DNA of 46,504 nt from CAYFUG01 sp964346295 (GTDB lineage: Bacteria; Patescibacteriota; Minisyncoccia; Moranbacterales; DUUL01), in NCBI GenBank assembly GCA_964346295.1, contig CAYFUG010000013.1, positions 1-46,504 of the forward strand, read 5' to 3'. A program made the translations under genes and the position numbers. Under the pieces are notes generated by a model. It was given only the letters and a program-made list of their open reading frames with translations, ran no database searches and was not told the origin of the DNA. Shown in pieces: positions 1-9,023 of the stretch (position 1 is its first letter; each line of letters opens with the position of its first letter).

Positions 1-10
1 TTTAAATGAT

Positions 11-109
11 TTACCGACTAGGACTTGGGTTAGATTTTGGATGATTTACTTCGCGGCCTGGTGCTGATATTGCAATTGTTGTATAATTGGCAAAAGTTCT
101 AATAATCAT
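11..109 (-). CDS. possible short ORF or C-terminal gene remnant
   Basis: An open frame on the minus strand ends at a TAA at 11-13. Its last ATG gives 32 residues, starting MIIRTFANYTTIAISAPG. The frame stays open upstream to about 180, with a plausible peptide (LTELAEAGKM before that ATG), but has no ATG there. The upstream extension overlaps the promoter at 157-185 on the other strand. I do not recognise the product. It could be a remnant or chance; nothing else is visible in the first 150 bp. Confidence 0.22.
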   Translation of the reverse strand: MIIRTFANYTTIAISAPGREVNHPKSNPSPSR

Positions 110-156
110 TTTGCCCGCTTCTGCCAGCTCTGTCAATCTAACTGTCCACAATTTTG

Positions 157-185
157 TTGACAGAATTAAATTTTTATGCTAGTAT
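157..185 (+). promoter_or_regulatory. sigma70-type promoter, TTGACA-N17-TAGTAT
   Basis: A perfect -35 TTGACA (157-162) lies 17 nt before TAGTAT (180-185), and a TG two bases before the -10 makes it an extended -10. Transcription would start near 192, about 47 nt ahead of the ATG at 239. It is likely to drive the Rossmann-fold gene and, 18 bp after that gene, the histidine kinase. Confidence 0.7.
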
Positions 186-238
186 TTTATGATTTGTCGA
201 CTATTTAAGTGACAAACTTAAAAATTTAGTTTAAATTT

Positions 239-1282
239 ATGCTGGATGAGAATTTCTGGAAATGTTATTCTCCTTCTGGTTTTCTTAAAAACATGAGCCA
301 TTCTAAGAATCTTTCCGCCAGGGAAAAGACGGTCGGATTAAAGAAATTTTTCAAAAATCACTTGAGAAAAATTATTTCTTCTTTAGTTATAAATTTCTTA
401 AGTAATAAATTATTCTTTTTCTGTTTAGGATTTATTAATAAAAAAATATTCAAGGAAAAAATCACTACCCTATTCATGATTTATCCCGCTACCCAAAAAT
501 ATTCTCGGGCTTATGTCTATGATTGGCAAGCCCAGAGAATGAAATGCCAACCTAAATTAGTGGGGATCTTTTCTCAAAAAAGAAAATGGGGATTGATTTT
601 TGGAGTTTCTCTTACAGAAGAAGAAATCTTAGCCGAGAAAGGTTCCTATCACCTTAAAAAAATAGAAAAAAAGTTTGAAAACCTCAGAAAAATTATAGGC
701 GCTGAAAAGAAGACCTATGCCGGAATCATTCCAGGAATAATGAGGAAAAGGTCAATCAACGAAAGCTCCTCCGACGCAGAATCCACGGCAACCGCAGTAG
801 TAGAGGCCACTAAAAAAATTATCCACGAAGAAGCGATTAGTCCTAAGACTCCCATTGTAGTCTTAGGGAGTAAGGGTTTCATTGGAAAAACAGTAAAAGA
901 AAAACTTCAATCAAAAAATTACTCGGTTTATTCTATTGATTATGATCCTAAAAAAAAGCAACGAACAGGAGAATGGCCTCGTAAATTAAAAAATACTCCT
1001 TTAATTGTTTTAAATGTAACCAAAAAAGGTGCCCTTCAAGAATACATACCAGAAATTTGGCCAGGCACAATAGTTATTAATGAAGTCTACCCGGAACCTT
1101 CTAAGAAAGAAATTTCCCAGATCAAAAAACGGGGAGGCAATTTTTATCATATAGTAGGCACCGAAGGAAAAGCCTTCCCTTCCTTTCCCAGGGCTTATAA
1201 AGGAGGTATACCCTGCTGCGCCACTATTTTCGATACTACCAATCCAGAGAATTCTCCGGCTATTATAACTAGCAAAAAATAA
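239..1282 (+). CDS. Rossmann-fold NAD(P)-binding dehydrogenase-like protein
   Basis: A 347-residue protein of uncertain role. Around residues 205-230 it has a beta-strand and glycine motif, IVVLGSKGFIGKTVKEKL, typical of a nucleotide-binding Rossmann fold. Acidic residues follow at the end of the second strand (YSIDYD), as in NAD-dependent dehydrogenases. The C-terminal part (VINEVYPEPS, then a Gly/Pro-rich end) recalls predicted amino-acid dehydrogenases and acyl-ACP/aldehyde reductases, but no catalytic residue can be named. The N-terminal ~100 residues are basic and hydrophobic and may associate with membrane or an acyl substrate. The gene follows a strong promoter and ends 18 bp before the histidine kinase, so the two are probably co-transcribed. 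Substrate unknown. Confidence 0.6.
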   Translation: MLDENFWKCYSPSGFLKNMSHSKNLSAREKTVGLKKFFKNHLRKIISSLVINFLSNKLFFFCLGFINKKIFKEKITTLFMIYPATQKYSRAYVYDWQAQRMKCQPKLVGIFSQKRKWGLIFGVSLTEEEILAEKGSYHLKKIEKKFENLRKIIGAEKKTYAGIIPGIMRKRSINESSSDAESTATAVVEATKKIIHEEAISPKTPIVVLGSKGFIGKTVKEKLQSKNYSVYSIDYDPKKKQRTGEWPRKLKNTPLIVLNVTKKGALQEYIPEIWPGTIVINEVYPEPSKKEISQIKKRGGNFYHIVGTEGKAFPSFPRAYKGGIPCCATIFDTTNPENSPAIITSKK

Positions 1283-1300
1283 CACTACTACAAAAACAAA

Positions 1301-3604
1301 ATGCCCCTCTTTGTTGACTGGAAAAATAACCTCCTCTTTCTTGTTGTTGCCGTTTTTACTTTCTTAGGACTGCTTATTTACAAGAAAGGAAGAAATCGGA
1401 GAGTAAAATATTCCTATATTCTTGTCATTCTCAGCGTGGTTCTATGGACTTTGGGAATGATATTTTATCGAGCAGCAAACAGCAATAACATCTTCTTTAG
1501 AACTGAGATCTTATATGTCCTGGCCACTCTCACCGCCAGCTCTTTCTATTTATTTTCCTTCGTCTTTCCCGAAGGGAAGTTTCCTTCTAAAACAAGAACT
1601 TTTACTACTGCCATAATTAACTCTGGCATTATATACCTCTTACTAGGAACCGACTTAGTAATTAAAGGAGCTGAGGTTGGAGAATTCGGAAAAGAAAACC
1701 TGATCTACTGGAACGCACTCTACCCTCTTTACATAGGATACATTACCACCTTTTTCCTTCTAGGACTCTGGAATCTCTTCAAAAAAATACTTAGAAAAAA
1801 TGGAGTGGAAAGGCTCCAGATACTCTATGTATTTTGGGGGTATTTCCTGGGATCAAGCTTGGCCATGGTAACTAACTTAATCTTACCCTGGATCAATTAC
1901 TTCTCTCTTAACTGGTTTGGACAAGTGGCCTCCCTATTCATGGTAATTTTCACTGTTTACGCCATTATTCGTCATCGCCTCTTGGGAATTCGAGTAATCT
2001 TCAGCAAAATACTGACTTATTTAATCCTCTTAATTTTTATCTTTGTTTGCTATTACTTAGTAGTAACAATTAAATTTGTCTTGTTTGGAGGACTACAGGG
2101 GCTTGGCCCTTTTCTCTTCGGAATTCCTGTCGGAATTTTGTTCATCTTCCTCTTCCTAAGACTACTGCACTACTCTCAAAAGCTTTCTGATCAAATATTT
2201 TTCAAAGGTCAAAATCCTCAAAAAATCATCAAGGATCTCTCCGTGCGCTTCAATAGCGTAATCAAGATCAAAAATCTCATCCGAGTAATTATCCGAGAAT
2301 TTGAAAAGATCCTATTAGCTCAAGATATTCGAATTATTTTTCTGGCCAGTGGAAACTTCGAGCAAGCTCCCCAACCCAAAAATGGCCGCCATTTCGATAT
2401 TTACATTGGAGAAAAAAATAGCACCCGCAAAGCCACCCTGGACAGTAACAACCCTCTCTATCAATTTCTTAGTAGCCATACTGTGCCCGTGTTAGTAAGA
2501 GATGAATTGAAAGACCAAGAACTGATCGACATCATGAATCATCACCAAGCTAAGGTAATTGTCCTATTACGAGTGAAGGCAAGAATTGTGGGAAGTATTC
2601 TATTGGGAGAAAAAATTGACCAAGGAGCTTATACTCAAGAGGATATTGAATTTTTGGAGATCATGAGCAATCAAGCCGCCATCGCTATTGAAAACGCTCT
2701 CCTTCATCAAGAAGCAATTGATTTTAACAAAAAACTTCAACAAGAAGTAGATCGGGCTACCGCAGAATTAAAAGAAGCTAATACTCAGCTCAAAAGCTCT
2801 AACACTAAAATCCAAAAGGCTTACGAGCAACTCCAAGTTTTAGACAAAGCTAAAACCGACTTTCTCTCGATTGCCTCTCACCAATTAAGAACTCCCTTGA
2901 CTTCTATTAAAGGCTTCCTTTCTTTAGTGCTAGAAGGCAGTTATGGCAAAATATCTAAGCGAGTTCGAGAAGCCCTAGAAAAATCTTTCTTATCCTCCCA
3001 GCGGCTTAATGACTTAATCGAAAACCTGCTAAATATTTCTCGGATCGAATCTGGTCGGATTTCTTTTGACATCACTCAAAACGACATCCTCAAATCACTG
3101 GATAAACTAACCTCCACTCTCAAGGTAGTGGCGCAAAGCAAAAACCTCGAGTTGATTTATCACCGACCCAAGAAAAAAATTCCTCCCTTTAATTTTGATA
3201 AAATCAAGATCGAAGAGGTTATTTCTAACTTAATTGATAATGCCATTAAATACACCAAAGAGGGTCAGATAGCAGTATTCGTAGAATACCATAGCCGCAA
3301 AAAAATCCTCGAAGTAGGAGTAAAAGATACCGGAATGGGAATCAGAAAGGATGAATTGGAGTATATTTTTGAAAAATTTCAGCGTGGAAAAGACACCAAT
3401 TCAGTTTATACCGAGGGGATTGGTCTGGGTCTCTACTTTTGCCAAGAACTAGCCAAGGCTCACAAAGGTGAAATTGAGGTGTCCTCTCCCGGAATAGGCA
3501 GGGGAAGCACTTTTAAATTAATTTTACCCACCGATCTCAAAGAAAAACGAGATAAAGATTTCAAAACAGAAGAATACATCGAGAAAGCCAAAAAGAAGAA
3601 TTAA
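1301..3604 (+). CDS. membrane sensor histidine kinase (7TM-like, GAF, HisKA, HATPase)
   Basis: A 767-residue sensor kinase. The first ~300 residues hold about eight hydrophobic segments, resembling the N-terminal 7TM-type sensory module of histidine kinases. A GAF-like domain follows (~330-480), containing AIAIENALLHQEA, then a coiled coil (~480-515). The H-box reads ASHQLRTPLTS, with phospho-acceptor His527. The N-box is SNLIDNAIKYT (N647). The G1 box is KDTGMGI, the F-box is FEKFQRG and the G2 box is GIGLGLYF, so the catalytic core is complete. It should autophosphorylate and pass phosphate to a response regulator, but no receiver-domain gene lies in this window, so its partner is encoded elsewhere. 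It sits 18 bp after the Rossmann-fold gene and is followed by a tRNA with its own promoter. The signal sensed is unknown. Confidence 0.92.
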   Translation: MPLFVDWKNNLLFLVVAVFTFLGLLIYKKGRNRRVKYSYILVILSVVLWTLGMIFYRAANSNNIFFRTEILYVLATLTASSFYLFSFVFPEGKFPSKTRTFTTAIINSGIIYLLLGTDLVIKGAEVGEFGKENLIYWNALYPLYIGYITTFFLLGLWNLFKKILRKNGVERLQILYVFWGYFLGSSLAMVTNLILPWINYFSLNWFGQVASLFMVIFTVYAIIRHRLLGIRVIFSKILTYLILLIFIFVCYYLVVTIKFVLFGGLQGLGPFLFGIPVGILFIFLFLRLLHYSQKLSDQIFFKGQNPQKIIKDLSVRFNSVIKIKNLIRVIIREFEKILLAQDIRIIFLASGNFEQAPQPKNGRHFDIYIGEKNSTRKATLDSNNPLYQFLSSHTVPVLVRDELKDQELIDIMNHHQAKVIVLLRVKARIVGSILLGEKIDQGAYTQEDIEFLEIMSNQAAIAIENALLHQEAIDFNKKLQQEVDRATAELKEANTQLKSSNTKIQKAYEQLQVLDKAKTDFLSIASHQLRTPLTSIKGFLSLVLEGSYGKISKRVREALEKSFLSSQRLNDLIENLLNISRIESGRISFDITQNDILKSLDKLTSTLKVVAQSKNLELIYHRPKKKIPPFNFDKIKIEEVISNLIDNAIKYTKEGQIAVFVEYHSRKKILEVGVKDTGMGIRKDELEYIFEKFQRGKDTNSVYTEGIGLGLYFCQELAKAHKGEIEVSSPGIGRGSTFKLILPTDLKEKRDKDFKTEEYIEKAKKKN

Positions 3605-3644
3605 CCCGGCCAATAAAAAACCTTAAAACTGAGAAGGCCTTAGA

Positions 3645-3673
3645 TTGACATCTCCGAATTGCTTGGTTATTAT
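3645..3673 (+). promoter_or_regulatory. promoter of tRNA-Leu(CAA)
   Basis: TTGACA (3645-3650), a 17-nt spacer and TATTAT (3668-3673). The predicted start near 3680 is about 10 nt before the tRNA 5' end at 3690, as expected for a monocistronic tRNA. Confidence 0.75.
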
Positions 3674-3689
3674 TAGCTAGTAATCGCCC

Positions 3690-3772
3690 GCCTCGGTGGC
3701 GGAATTGGTAGACGCGCACGACTCAAAATCGTGTGAGATTTTCTCATGAGAGTTCGATTCTCTCCCGAGGCA
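3690..3772 (+). tRNA. tRNA-Leu (anticodon CAA)
   Basis: Acceptor GCCTCGG pairs with CCGAGGC. The D-arm contains GGTAGACGCG. The anticodon loop CTCAAAA gives anticodon CAA, reading UUG. A long variable arm typical of leucine tRNA is followed by T-loop TTCGATT and discriminator A. CCA is not encoded (CAA follows). It has its own promoter and a hairpin terminator 44 bp downstream. Confidence 0.95.
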
Positions 3773-3815
3773 CAAATTTCAGATCTCTAAAAACAAGATT
3801 TGGACTAATCTTCGC

Positions 3816-3845
3816 AAAAAAACAGCCTTCTTTGGGCTGTTTTTA
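3816..3845. terminator. bidirectional hairpin terminator
   Basis: AAAAACAGCC and GGCTGTTTTT form a 10-bp stem around a 10-nt loop, with T-runs on both strands. It can end the tRNA-Leu(CAA) transcript (+) and the tRNA-Ala/Val/Ile plus 187-aa gene transcript (-). Confidence 0.85.
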
Positions 3846-3880
3846 CTCTGTTTTTACTTCTGCAATTTTAATCCTGAAAT

Positions 3881-4444
3881 TTAAGCTATCTTAAAATCAG
3901 TACCCGCCCCACTCCCTTTTTGCTCGGAGAACACCTGCACTTGAGCTTCGTGTGAACACAACTGGCTAACTAATTCAAGTGTTATAAGATCATGGTTCAT
4001 GATCTCCGCCTTGTAACCACCGCCCCAATTCCTAAACCTTGTACATGCTATATTTCCATAAGGCTTTTTATCGGGATTTTCTGTGAAAAAATAAACCGTT
4101 GAAAAATCCTTATTCGCCACTACCTTAAAATTCTCAGGCCAAGCCCCTTCTCCCTCCAGGACATTTCTCAAAGGGACTCCGTAGGTGGTAACGCTCCCCT
4201 TAGTCGCTTTAATTATCTCTTCTTTAATTTTATCTGGTAAATTTAGAAATTCTACCTCCTTAAGACCAAAATGCTCAAAAACTTTCAGAGTTTCAACACC
4301 TATATAGCTGCCTTCCCCATTAGAAAAACTCTCTCTAGCCCCCCCCTCAAGATTCTTAGCTATCTTGGAAATTAATGGATCGCCAATCTCTGGGATCTTT
4401 TTGATTTTTTCCATAAGCTGTAAGTTGTTAGATTTATCAAACAA
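3881..4444 (-). CDS. hypothetical protein, 187 aa
   Basis: I do not recognise this protein. It is soluble-looking and acidic-to-neutral, with no signal peptide or membrane segment. Notable patches are GGARESFSNGEGSYIGVE, an aromatic VYFFTENPDKKPYG, and RFRNWGGGYKAEIMNHD, the last looking like a compact beta-rich region. A start at the internal Met11 (MEKIKKIPE) is also possible; the first ten residues are less ordered. It begins about 50 bp after the tRNA-Ile 3' end on the same strand with no terminator visible between, so it may be co-transcribed with the tRNA cluster. It ends about 35 bp before the shared terminator. The function cannot be inferred. Confidence 0.6.
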   Translation of the reverse strand: MFDKSNNLQLMEKIKKIPEIGDPLISKIAKNLEGGARESFSNGEGSYIGVETLKVFEHFGLKEVEFLNLPDKIKEEIIKATKGSVTTYGVPLRNVLEGEGAWPENFKVVANKDFSTVYFFTENPDKKPYGNIACTRFRNWGGGYKAEIMNHDLITLELVSQLCSHEAQVQVFSEQKGSGAGTDFKIA

Positions 4445-4492
4445 TGAATAAACCAGAGCAAAGCTGTTAGCCTCTAACTTCTAACTTCCATT

Positions 4493-4569
4493 TGGTGGGC
4501 GATCCAGGAGTTGAACCTGGGACCTCTACATTATCAGTGTAGCGCTCTAACCATCTGAGCTAATCGCCC
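4493..4569 (-). tRNA. tRNA-Ile (anticodon GAT), CCA encoded
   Basis: Minus strand. Acceptor GGGCGAT pairs with ATCGCCC, discriminator is A, and CCA is encoded (4493-4495). Anticodon loop CTGATAA gives GAT. The T-arm contains GTTCAACTC. It is the last tRNA of the Ala-Val-Ile cluster. Confidence 0.95.
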
Positions 4570-4614
4570 GAAACAAAATCACAAGGCTGTGCCATTGGAA
4601 GCTTTAGCGAAGAA

Positions 4615-4691
4615 TGGTGGATGCTGAGAGATTCGAACTCCCGACCTACTGGGTGTAAACCAGTCGCTCTAACCAACTGAGCTAAGCATCC
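4615..4691 (-). tRNA. tRNA-Val (anticodon TAC), CCA encoded
   Basis: Minus strand. Acceptor GGATGCT pairs with AGCATCC. Anticodon stem ACTGG/CCAGT encloses TTTACAC, anticodon TAC. T-loop TTCGAAT, discriminator A, CCA encoded at 4615-4617. It is the middle tRNA of the cluster. Confidence 0.95.
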
Positions 4692-4820
4692 TTAAAAGTA
4701 ACTGACTTTGCCTATATTCAGATCATAAAATCCATGGGCTAGACAGAAAAGATCTTCCACTCTGCCTTTGGCGGAGACTCACTAATCGCCTCCGAACCAC
4801 AACTAACATCTCAAATTTAG

Positions 4821-4893
4821 TGGACCAGACAGGATTTGAACCCGCTACCTCCTCGGTGCAAACGAGGCGCTCTACCAATTGAGCTACTGGCCC
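4821..4893 (-). tRNA. tRNA-Ala (anticodon TGC)
   Basis: Minus strand. Acceptor GGGCCAG pairs with CTGGTCC, giving the G3-U70 wobble that is the classic alanine identity element. Anticodon loop TTTGCAC gives TGC. T-loop TTCAAAT, discriminator A. CCA is not encoded, unlike the two tRNAs downstream. First tRNA of the cluster. Confidence 0.96.
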
Positions 4894-5116
4894 GAAATCT
4901 AAATCTAGTTGTCTAAATCTTCTAGTTGCTTGGCATAACCTAGCTTCTAGATAGCCTACTTACACTCTGTGATCAGTAGAAGGTTGGGAAATGCAGCCTC
5001 GTAACCTAAATTTGAATCCTCCAATTCTCTTTGGCATATTGACATAAAAGAAATAAAAAATAGAAAATCAAGACAAAGCACCAATAAGAAAGCAACTCAC
5101 AAAACACCTGCTATCC

Positions 5117-5145
5117 ATAATATTTTCTTTCTGGAAAAAAGTCAA
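5117..5145 (-). promoter_or_regulatory. promoter of the tRNA-Ala/Val/Ile cluster
   Basis: On the minus strand TTGACT (5140-5145), a 17-nt spacer, then TATTAT (5117-5122). This is the best promoter upstream of tRNA-Ala. The leader would be about 215 nt. The 4894-5324 gap otherwise holds only this site, a plus-strand -10 at 5155 and A+T-rich sequence. Confidence 0.6.
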
Positions 5146-5154
5146 CAATCCAGG

Positions 5155-5160
5155 TATAAT
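5155..5160 (+). promoter_or_regulatory. candidate -10 element (TATAAT) for the PEGA gene
   Basis: A consensus TATAAT faces the PEGA-domain gene 165 bp downstream. The -35 region at the proper distance is poor (TGGAAA), and the element lies next to the divergent minus-strand tRNA promoter, so the two could interfere. Confidence 0.35.
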
Positions 5161-5324
5161 GAATCTTAAGAGTTTCTCGAATTAACCATTCCGATTTATT
5201 CCAATTACTCTTTGGAATATCCTCCTTAGGGTACTCTCTCCGGTTATTATACAACACCCGGTTTTTCCACCGGTAAATTCAGACACCTTAGACTTTAAGA
5301 ACTAGCGACTAACTAAAACCAATT

Positions 5325-6977
5325 ATGACTTTATTTCAACGCCGTCTTTTTATGCTCTTCTTTGTGGCTCTATTTCTCCTCACCGCCCCCTTGGTAATCT
5401 TTATGGCCCGAGGCTACCACTTTGATCGTCTTAGTGGCGTATTTGTTCATAGTGGCGCTGTCACCATCAAGAGCCTCCCTCGCGATATTAATATCTACAT
5501 CAATGGAAAAAAGCAAGACAAGGGCTCTCTAAGTCTAATCAATGGAGCTTACACCATTAATTGGCTTCGACCCGGAAAATATACCATTCGCTGTGAAAAA
5601 GAAGGTTACACCTCCTGGGAGAAAACCATTTCTGTTCACTCAGGAATTTCTACCGAATTCTGGAATGTGCTTCTTTTCCCTAAAGCAGAACAAGAGCTAA
5701 AATCTTATGTCACAGAAAATGTGAAAAGTTTCTTTGTCTCTCCTCGAGAAGAAGGGGAGATAATTTTCCTTTCAGAAGAAGAAAACACTCGTAAAGTTTT
5801 TCTTTTGAATACCCAAGAACGCATCGTGAGGGAAATTTATGCCACTCAGGAATTGGAGTTTCTCCCTCCTGACAAAGAGGAAAATATTGAGTGGAGCAGC
5901 GATAACCAGCGCATTCTCATTCCCTTTTGGCAACCCAAAACCCAAACTCGAGAATACGTATTAGCCAGAGTCAAACGCGAAGGATTAAGAGACTTTCTTA
6001 GCCTCAGTCAACTTCTTAATCAAGGCCAACTGGAATTGCCTAATTCTCCCCTTCAATCATCCCCTGAATCCCCAAGGGATTCATCCGAAATCGCCTCTGA
6101 ACCAGATTCTCAGTCAGAAATAGAAACGCCTCTCTCTCCTGAAAAAAGCCCTCTGGAAATTAAACAGGCTCGCTGGATGTTTGATGAGAATAAAGAATTA
6201 GTAATCCTCACCACTGATCATCAACTTTATTACCTCAACATCGAGAATCCCCAAGAAAAGATCCTCTTGGCAGAAGAAGTAAGTGGCTTTGACTTCGCAG
6301 GAGATCGAATTTATTACTCTCAGCTTCCCAACAACATTGTCTGGGAAATTAAAAGGAATGATGTTGGCTCTAAAGAACAAATAACCACTACTCCTATCGA
6401 AGCCCCTTCTTCTGGATTTCTTAAAATTATTACCTATGATCAGTATCGAATCGCCTTGTTAAATTCCCAAGAAGACTTATTTGTATTTAATAACGAAAAA
6501 GAAACCGGGGAAATTAGTATGGAAAAAACTGCCTCCGGCGTCAAAGGAATACAATTCAGCAACGATGGAAAAAAACTTCTCTACTGGACTGATAACGAGA
6601 TTTGGACTTTAATGCTACGAGACTGGGAAGTACAGCCAATCCGCGAAAAGGGCCAGAAACTTTTCCTTACTCGCTTCTCTACTCCTCTTCATAATGTTCA
6701 ATGGTTGGATAATTATGAACATGTCCTTTTTTCAACTGGCCAAGAAGTTAAGGTAGTTAGCTTGGACCTACGAGGTCAAGCAATAATTATGGACGCCACC
6801 CAGGGGGAGTGGAATTTTCCGGAAAAATCTATCATTTACGATAAAGAAAGCCAGCTACTCTACTTCCAAGACATTAAACAAGTCGCTCAAGATTCCTCTC
6901 CTGATGAATCAGAGAATTCTTTGCAACTTAAATCGATGCTTTTAATCGATCGACCCGCATTCTTACTAGGATTTTAA
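5325..6977 (+). CDS. membrane-anchored PEGA-domain protein
   Basis: A 550-residue protein with one N-terminal transmembrane segment (~8-28) and the rest probably outside. Residues ~40-120 form a PEGA domain, a beta-sandwich often found in surface proteins; the matching parts are GAVTIKSLPRDINIYING and LRPGKYTIRCEKEGYTSW. The remainder contains repeated short beta-strand blocks with W/Y/D turns (IEWSSDNQRIL, GIQFSNDGKKLLYWTDNE), suggesting a degenerate beta-propeller. A Ser/Pro/Glu-rich linker lies around residues 235-280. A binding or scaffold role at the cell surface is an inference; no catalytic motif is visible. The gene has no clear Shine-Dalgarno and ends 33 bp before manA, on the same strand. 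Confidence 0.8.
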   Translation: MTLFQRRLFMLFFVALFLLTAPLVIFMARGYHFDRLSGVFVHSGAVTIKSLPRDINIYINGKKQDKGSLSLINGAYTINWLRPGKYTIRCEKEGYTSWEKTISVHSGISTEFWNVLLFPKAEQELKSYVTENVKSFFVSPREEGEIIFLSEEENTRKVFLLNTQERIVREIYATQELEFLPPDKEENIEWSSDNQRILIPFWQPKTQTREYVLARVKREGLRDFLSLSQLLNQGQLELPNSPLQSSPESPRDSSEIASEPDSQSEIETPLSPEKSPLEIKQARWMFDENKELVILTTDHQLYYLNIENPQEKILLAEEVSGFDFAGDRIYYSQLPNNIVWEIKRNDVGSKEQITTTPIEAPSSGFLKIITYDQYRIALLNSQEDLFVFNNEKETGEISMEKTASGVKGIQFSNDGKKLLYWTDNEIWTLMLRDWEVQPIREKGQKLFLTRFSTPLHNVQWLDNYEHVLFSTGQEVKVVSLDLRGQAIIMDATQGEWNFPEKSIIYDKESQLLYFQDIKQVAQDSSPDESENSLQLKSMLLIDRPAFLLGF

Positions 6978-7010
6978 AATTTTCTGGTTCTGGTTAATAC
7001 TTTTGACTCC

Positions 7011-8186
7011 ATGCCAACGAAACTTACTAAAACAATGACGAGAGACTCCTCCGGCCTACTACCAATGAAAAACCCTCTCCTAAATTACGATTGGGGGTCC
7101 ACCACCTTGATTCCCGAGGTCTTTGGTCAAATGCCCGATGGAAAACCCCAGGCAGAAGTTTGGATGGGCGCTCACCCTAAAGCTCCCTCGGAAATTCTTT
7201 GGGAAAACCGCTGGATTCCTCTAGATCAAGCCCTTCAAACAAAGCTTACCTCCTTAAACAAGGACCTCCCCTTTCTTCTAAAAATCCTTGCCGCTAAAGA
7301 TCCCCTTTCTATTCAAGTTCACCCCAATAAAATTCAAGCTCAGCAAGGCTTTAAAAGAGAAAATCAACAGCAAATCCCTCTGGATGATCCTCGGCGTTCC
7401 TACAAAGATCCCCGCGCTAAACCAGAACTAATCGTGGCTGTCAAAAATGGTTTTACCGCCCTTCACGGCTTTCGTCCGCCCCAAGAAATTAAGGCCCTAG
7501 GCCAAAAAATCCTTCCCTCGGAACTACTAACCGCCCTCGAAGGAGAAGAAAAGGGTCAAAACTTTGTTCTGAAAAGTTTTTTGGAAAAATTCTTCCAGCT
7601 CCGTGCTGCCACTGACCCTAAATTTTTAGCAGAAAAAATTAAGACTATTAGGCCAAAAAATAAGTCCGAACAATGGGTTCAGCACCTCCACCAACTCTAC
7701 CCTAATGACTTGGCAGTTTTCGCCCCTCTCTTCCTTAATCTTATCGAACTTTCCGCGGGAGAAGCGCTATTTTTGCCTGCCGGTATTCTACATGCCTACC
7801 TAAAAGGCATTGGCATTGAGCTAATGACTAATTCTGACAATGTAATCCGGAGCGGCCTTACTCCCAAACATATTGATATCCCAGAGCTCCTAAAAATCGC
7901 TTCTTTTGAAGTTTCTTCCGATCCCATTACTAGTAAAACTACCTCTTTTGGCCAAAAATTCTCCCCTCCTGCCAACTTCTCCCTCGATATCATCACCTTC
8001 CCAGAAAAAACTCACACTTCCGATGGCTTTGAGATTCTCCTTAATCTTCATCAAAAAAACGCCACTATCTCCCAGCCAGGGAAGCCAGCCATTACTCTCG
8101 CTCCCGGTCACTCCCTCTTTGTTCTGCCCAAAACTTCTTATCAAATCAAAAGATCATCTCACCTTTACCGCGCCACCACTGCCTAG
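7011..8186 (+). CDS. manA: mannose-6-phosphate isomerase, class I
   Basis: Interconverts mannose-6-phosphate and fructose-6-phosphate, feeding GDP-mannose and surface glycan synthesis. The 391-residue length is typical of class I. The zinc ligands expected for the family are visible: Gln102 and His104 in SIQVHPNK, Glu139 in AKPEL, and His261 in LPAGILHAYLKG. The family motif NVIRSGLTPKHID (Arg280) is intact. The family usually begins close to NPLLNYDWGS, so the first ~18 residues are an extension, or translation starts at Met19; the start is therefore uncertain. No Shine-Dalgarno is evident. It lies 33 bp after the PEGA gene and ends about 85 bp before a bidirectional terminator. Confidence 0.93.
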   Translation: MPTKLTKTMTRDSSGLLPMKNPLLNYDWGSTTLIPEVFGQMPDGKPQAEVWMGAHPKAPSEILWENRWIPLDQALQTKLTSLNKDLPFLLKILAAKDPLSIQVHPNKIQAQQGFKRENQQQIPLDDPRRSYKDPRAKPELIVAVKNGFTALHGFRPPQEIKALGQKILPSELLTALEGEEKGQNFVLKSFLEKFFQLRAATDPKFLAEKIKTIRPKNKSEQWVQHLHQLYPNDLAVFAPLFLNLIELSAGEALFLPAGILHAYLKGIGIELMTNSDNVIRSGLTPKHIDIPELLKIASFEVSSDPITSKTTSFGQKFSPPANFSLDIITFPEKTHTSDGFEILLNLHQKNATISQPGKPAITLAPGHSLFVLPKTSYQIKRSSHLYRATTA

Positions 8187-8271
8187 AACAAACTTTTCTC
8201 GAGCCTGCATTCGGAGATTTAAATAAGGATTACTAATTAACTCAAGCTGGCAAATAAAACTAACGGATACA

Positions 8272-8298
8272 AAAAACAGCTAGGGAAAGCTGTTTTTC
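8272..8298. terminator. bidirectional hairpin terminator
   Basis: AAAAACAGCT and AGCTGTTTTT pair around a 7-nt loop, with A/T runs on both sides. It serves manA (+) and the rplS/tRNA-Leu(GAG) transcript (-). Confidence 0.85.
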
Positions 8299-8319
8299 TA
8301 AAAAGGCTTGTAAATCCAG

Positions 8320-8404
<85 letters not shown>

Positions 8405-8485
8405 TTGCCCCATCGTTATTATTCAAATCAGAATCACTTCTTTTTTACTAAAATACGGGGGATATTAAAACTAGGCTGGATGCTC

Positions 8486-8935
8486 TTATTTTTGACTTTC
8501 CTCTTTAGTTTTCTCTTTCTTTTTACTATCATCCTTAACTGAATTGGCATAAATTTCCTCCATTTTTTTCTTTTCTTCTTCAGAGAGATTGACCACTTTC
8601 ATTTTAGCAGCCTTGCCAGAACGTTCTCGCATATAATAAAGCTTTTGTCGCCTTACTTTACTATGGCGCAATACTTCCACCTTTTCGATTGATTCTAAGT
8701 AGAGAGGAAAGGTCATTTCTACTCCAATCTTTTGAGACTCTCGACGAACAGTAATCATTGGTGAGGAACTTTGTCCCCCCTTGATAGCAATGATAAGACC
8801 CTTGAAAACCTGGACTCGCTCCTTTTCGCCCTCTTTAATACGCTTGTGAACTCGGACAATATCCCCTACTTGCAGTTCAGGATGAGACTTAGAAGCCCGA
8901 ATTTGCTTATTAAAAGCAATTACTTTTTGATCCAT
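8486..8935 (-). CDS. rplS: 50S ribosomal protein L19
   Basis: A 149-residue ribosomal protein of the large subunit, located near the 30S interface in known ribosomes. The L19 core spans residues ~8-115 and includes the signatures VGDIVRVHKRIKEG, RVQVFKGLIIAIKGG, TVRRESQKIGVE and KVRRQKLYYMRER. A ~30-residue charged, lysine/glutamate-rich C-terminal tail (EEKKKMEEIY onward) extends beyond the usual ~115-residue length. A promoter lies very close to the ATG, so the mRNA may have almost no leader. tRNA-Leu(GAG) follows on the same strand. Confidence 0.96.
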   Translation of the reverse strand: MDQKVIAFNKQIRASKSHPELQVGDIVRVHKRIKEGEKERVQVFKGLIIAIKGGQSSSPMITVRRESQKIGVEMTFPLYLESIEKVEVLRHSKVRRQKLYYMRERSGKAAKMKVVNLSEEEKKKMEEIYANSVKDDSKKKEKTKEESQK

Positions 8936-8941
8936 AGAATT

Positions 8942-8971
8942 ATATTAATAGATTCTGTTAATGATTGACAA
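8942..8971 (-). promoter_or_regulatory. candidate promoter for rplS
   Basis: On the minus strand TTGTCA (8966-8971), an 18-nt spacer, then TAATAT (8942-8947). It is so close to the ATG at 8935 that the transcript would be leaderless or nearly so. Confidence 0.45.
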
Positions 8972-9023
8972 AAAATCCGGCTAAAGGCGGAATTTCCCTT
9001 TGAGATTAAACCAAAAATCCAAT

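Noticed and set aside
4894..5324. A gene in the gap before the PEGA gene
   Set aside because: Only short A+T-rich frames; the sequence is explained by divergent promoters.
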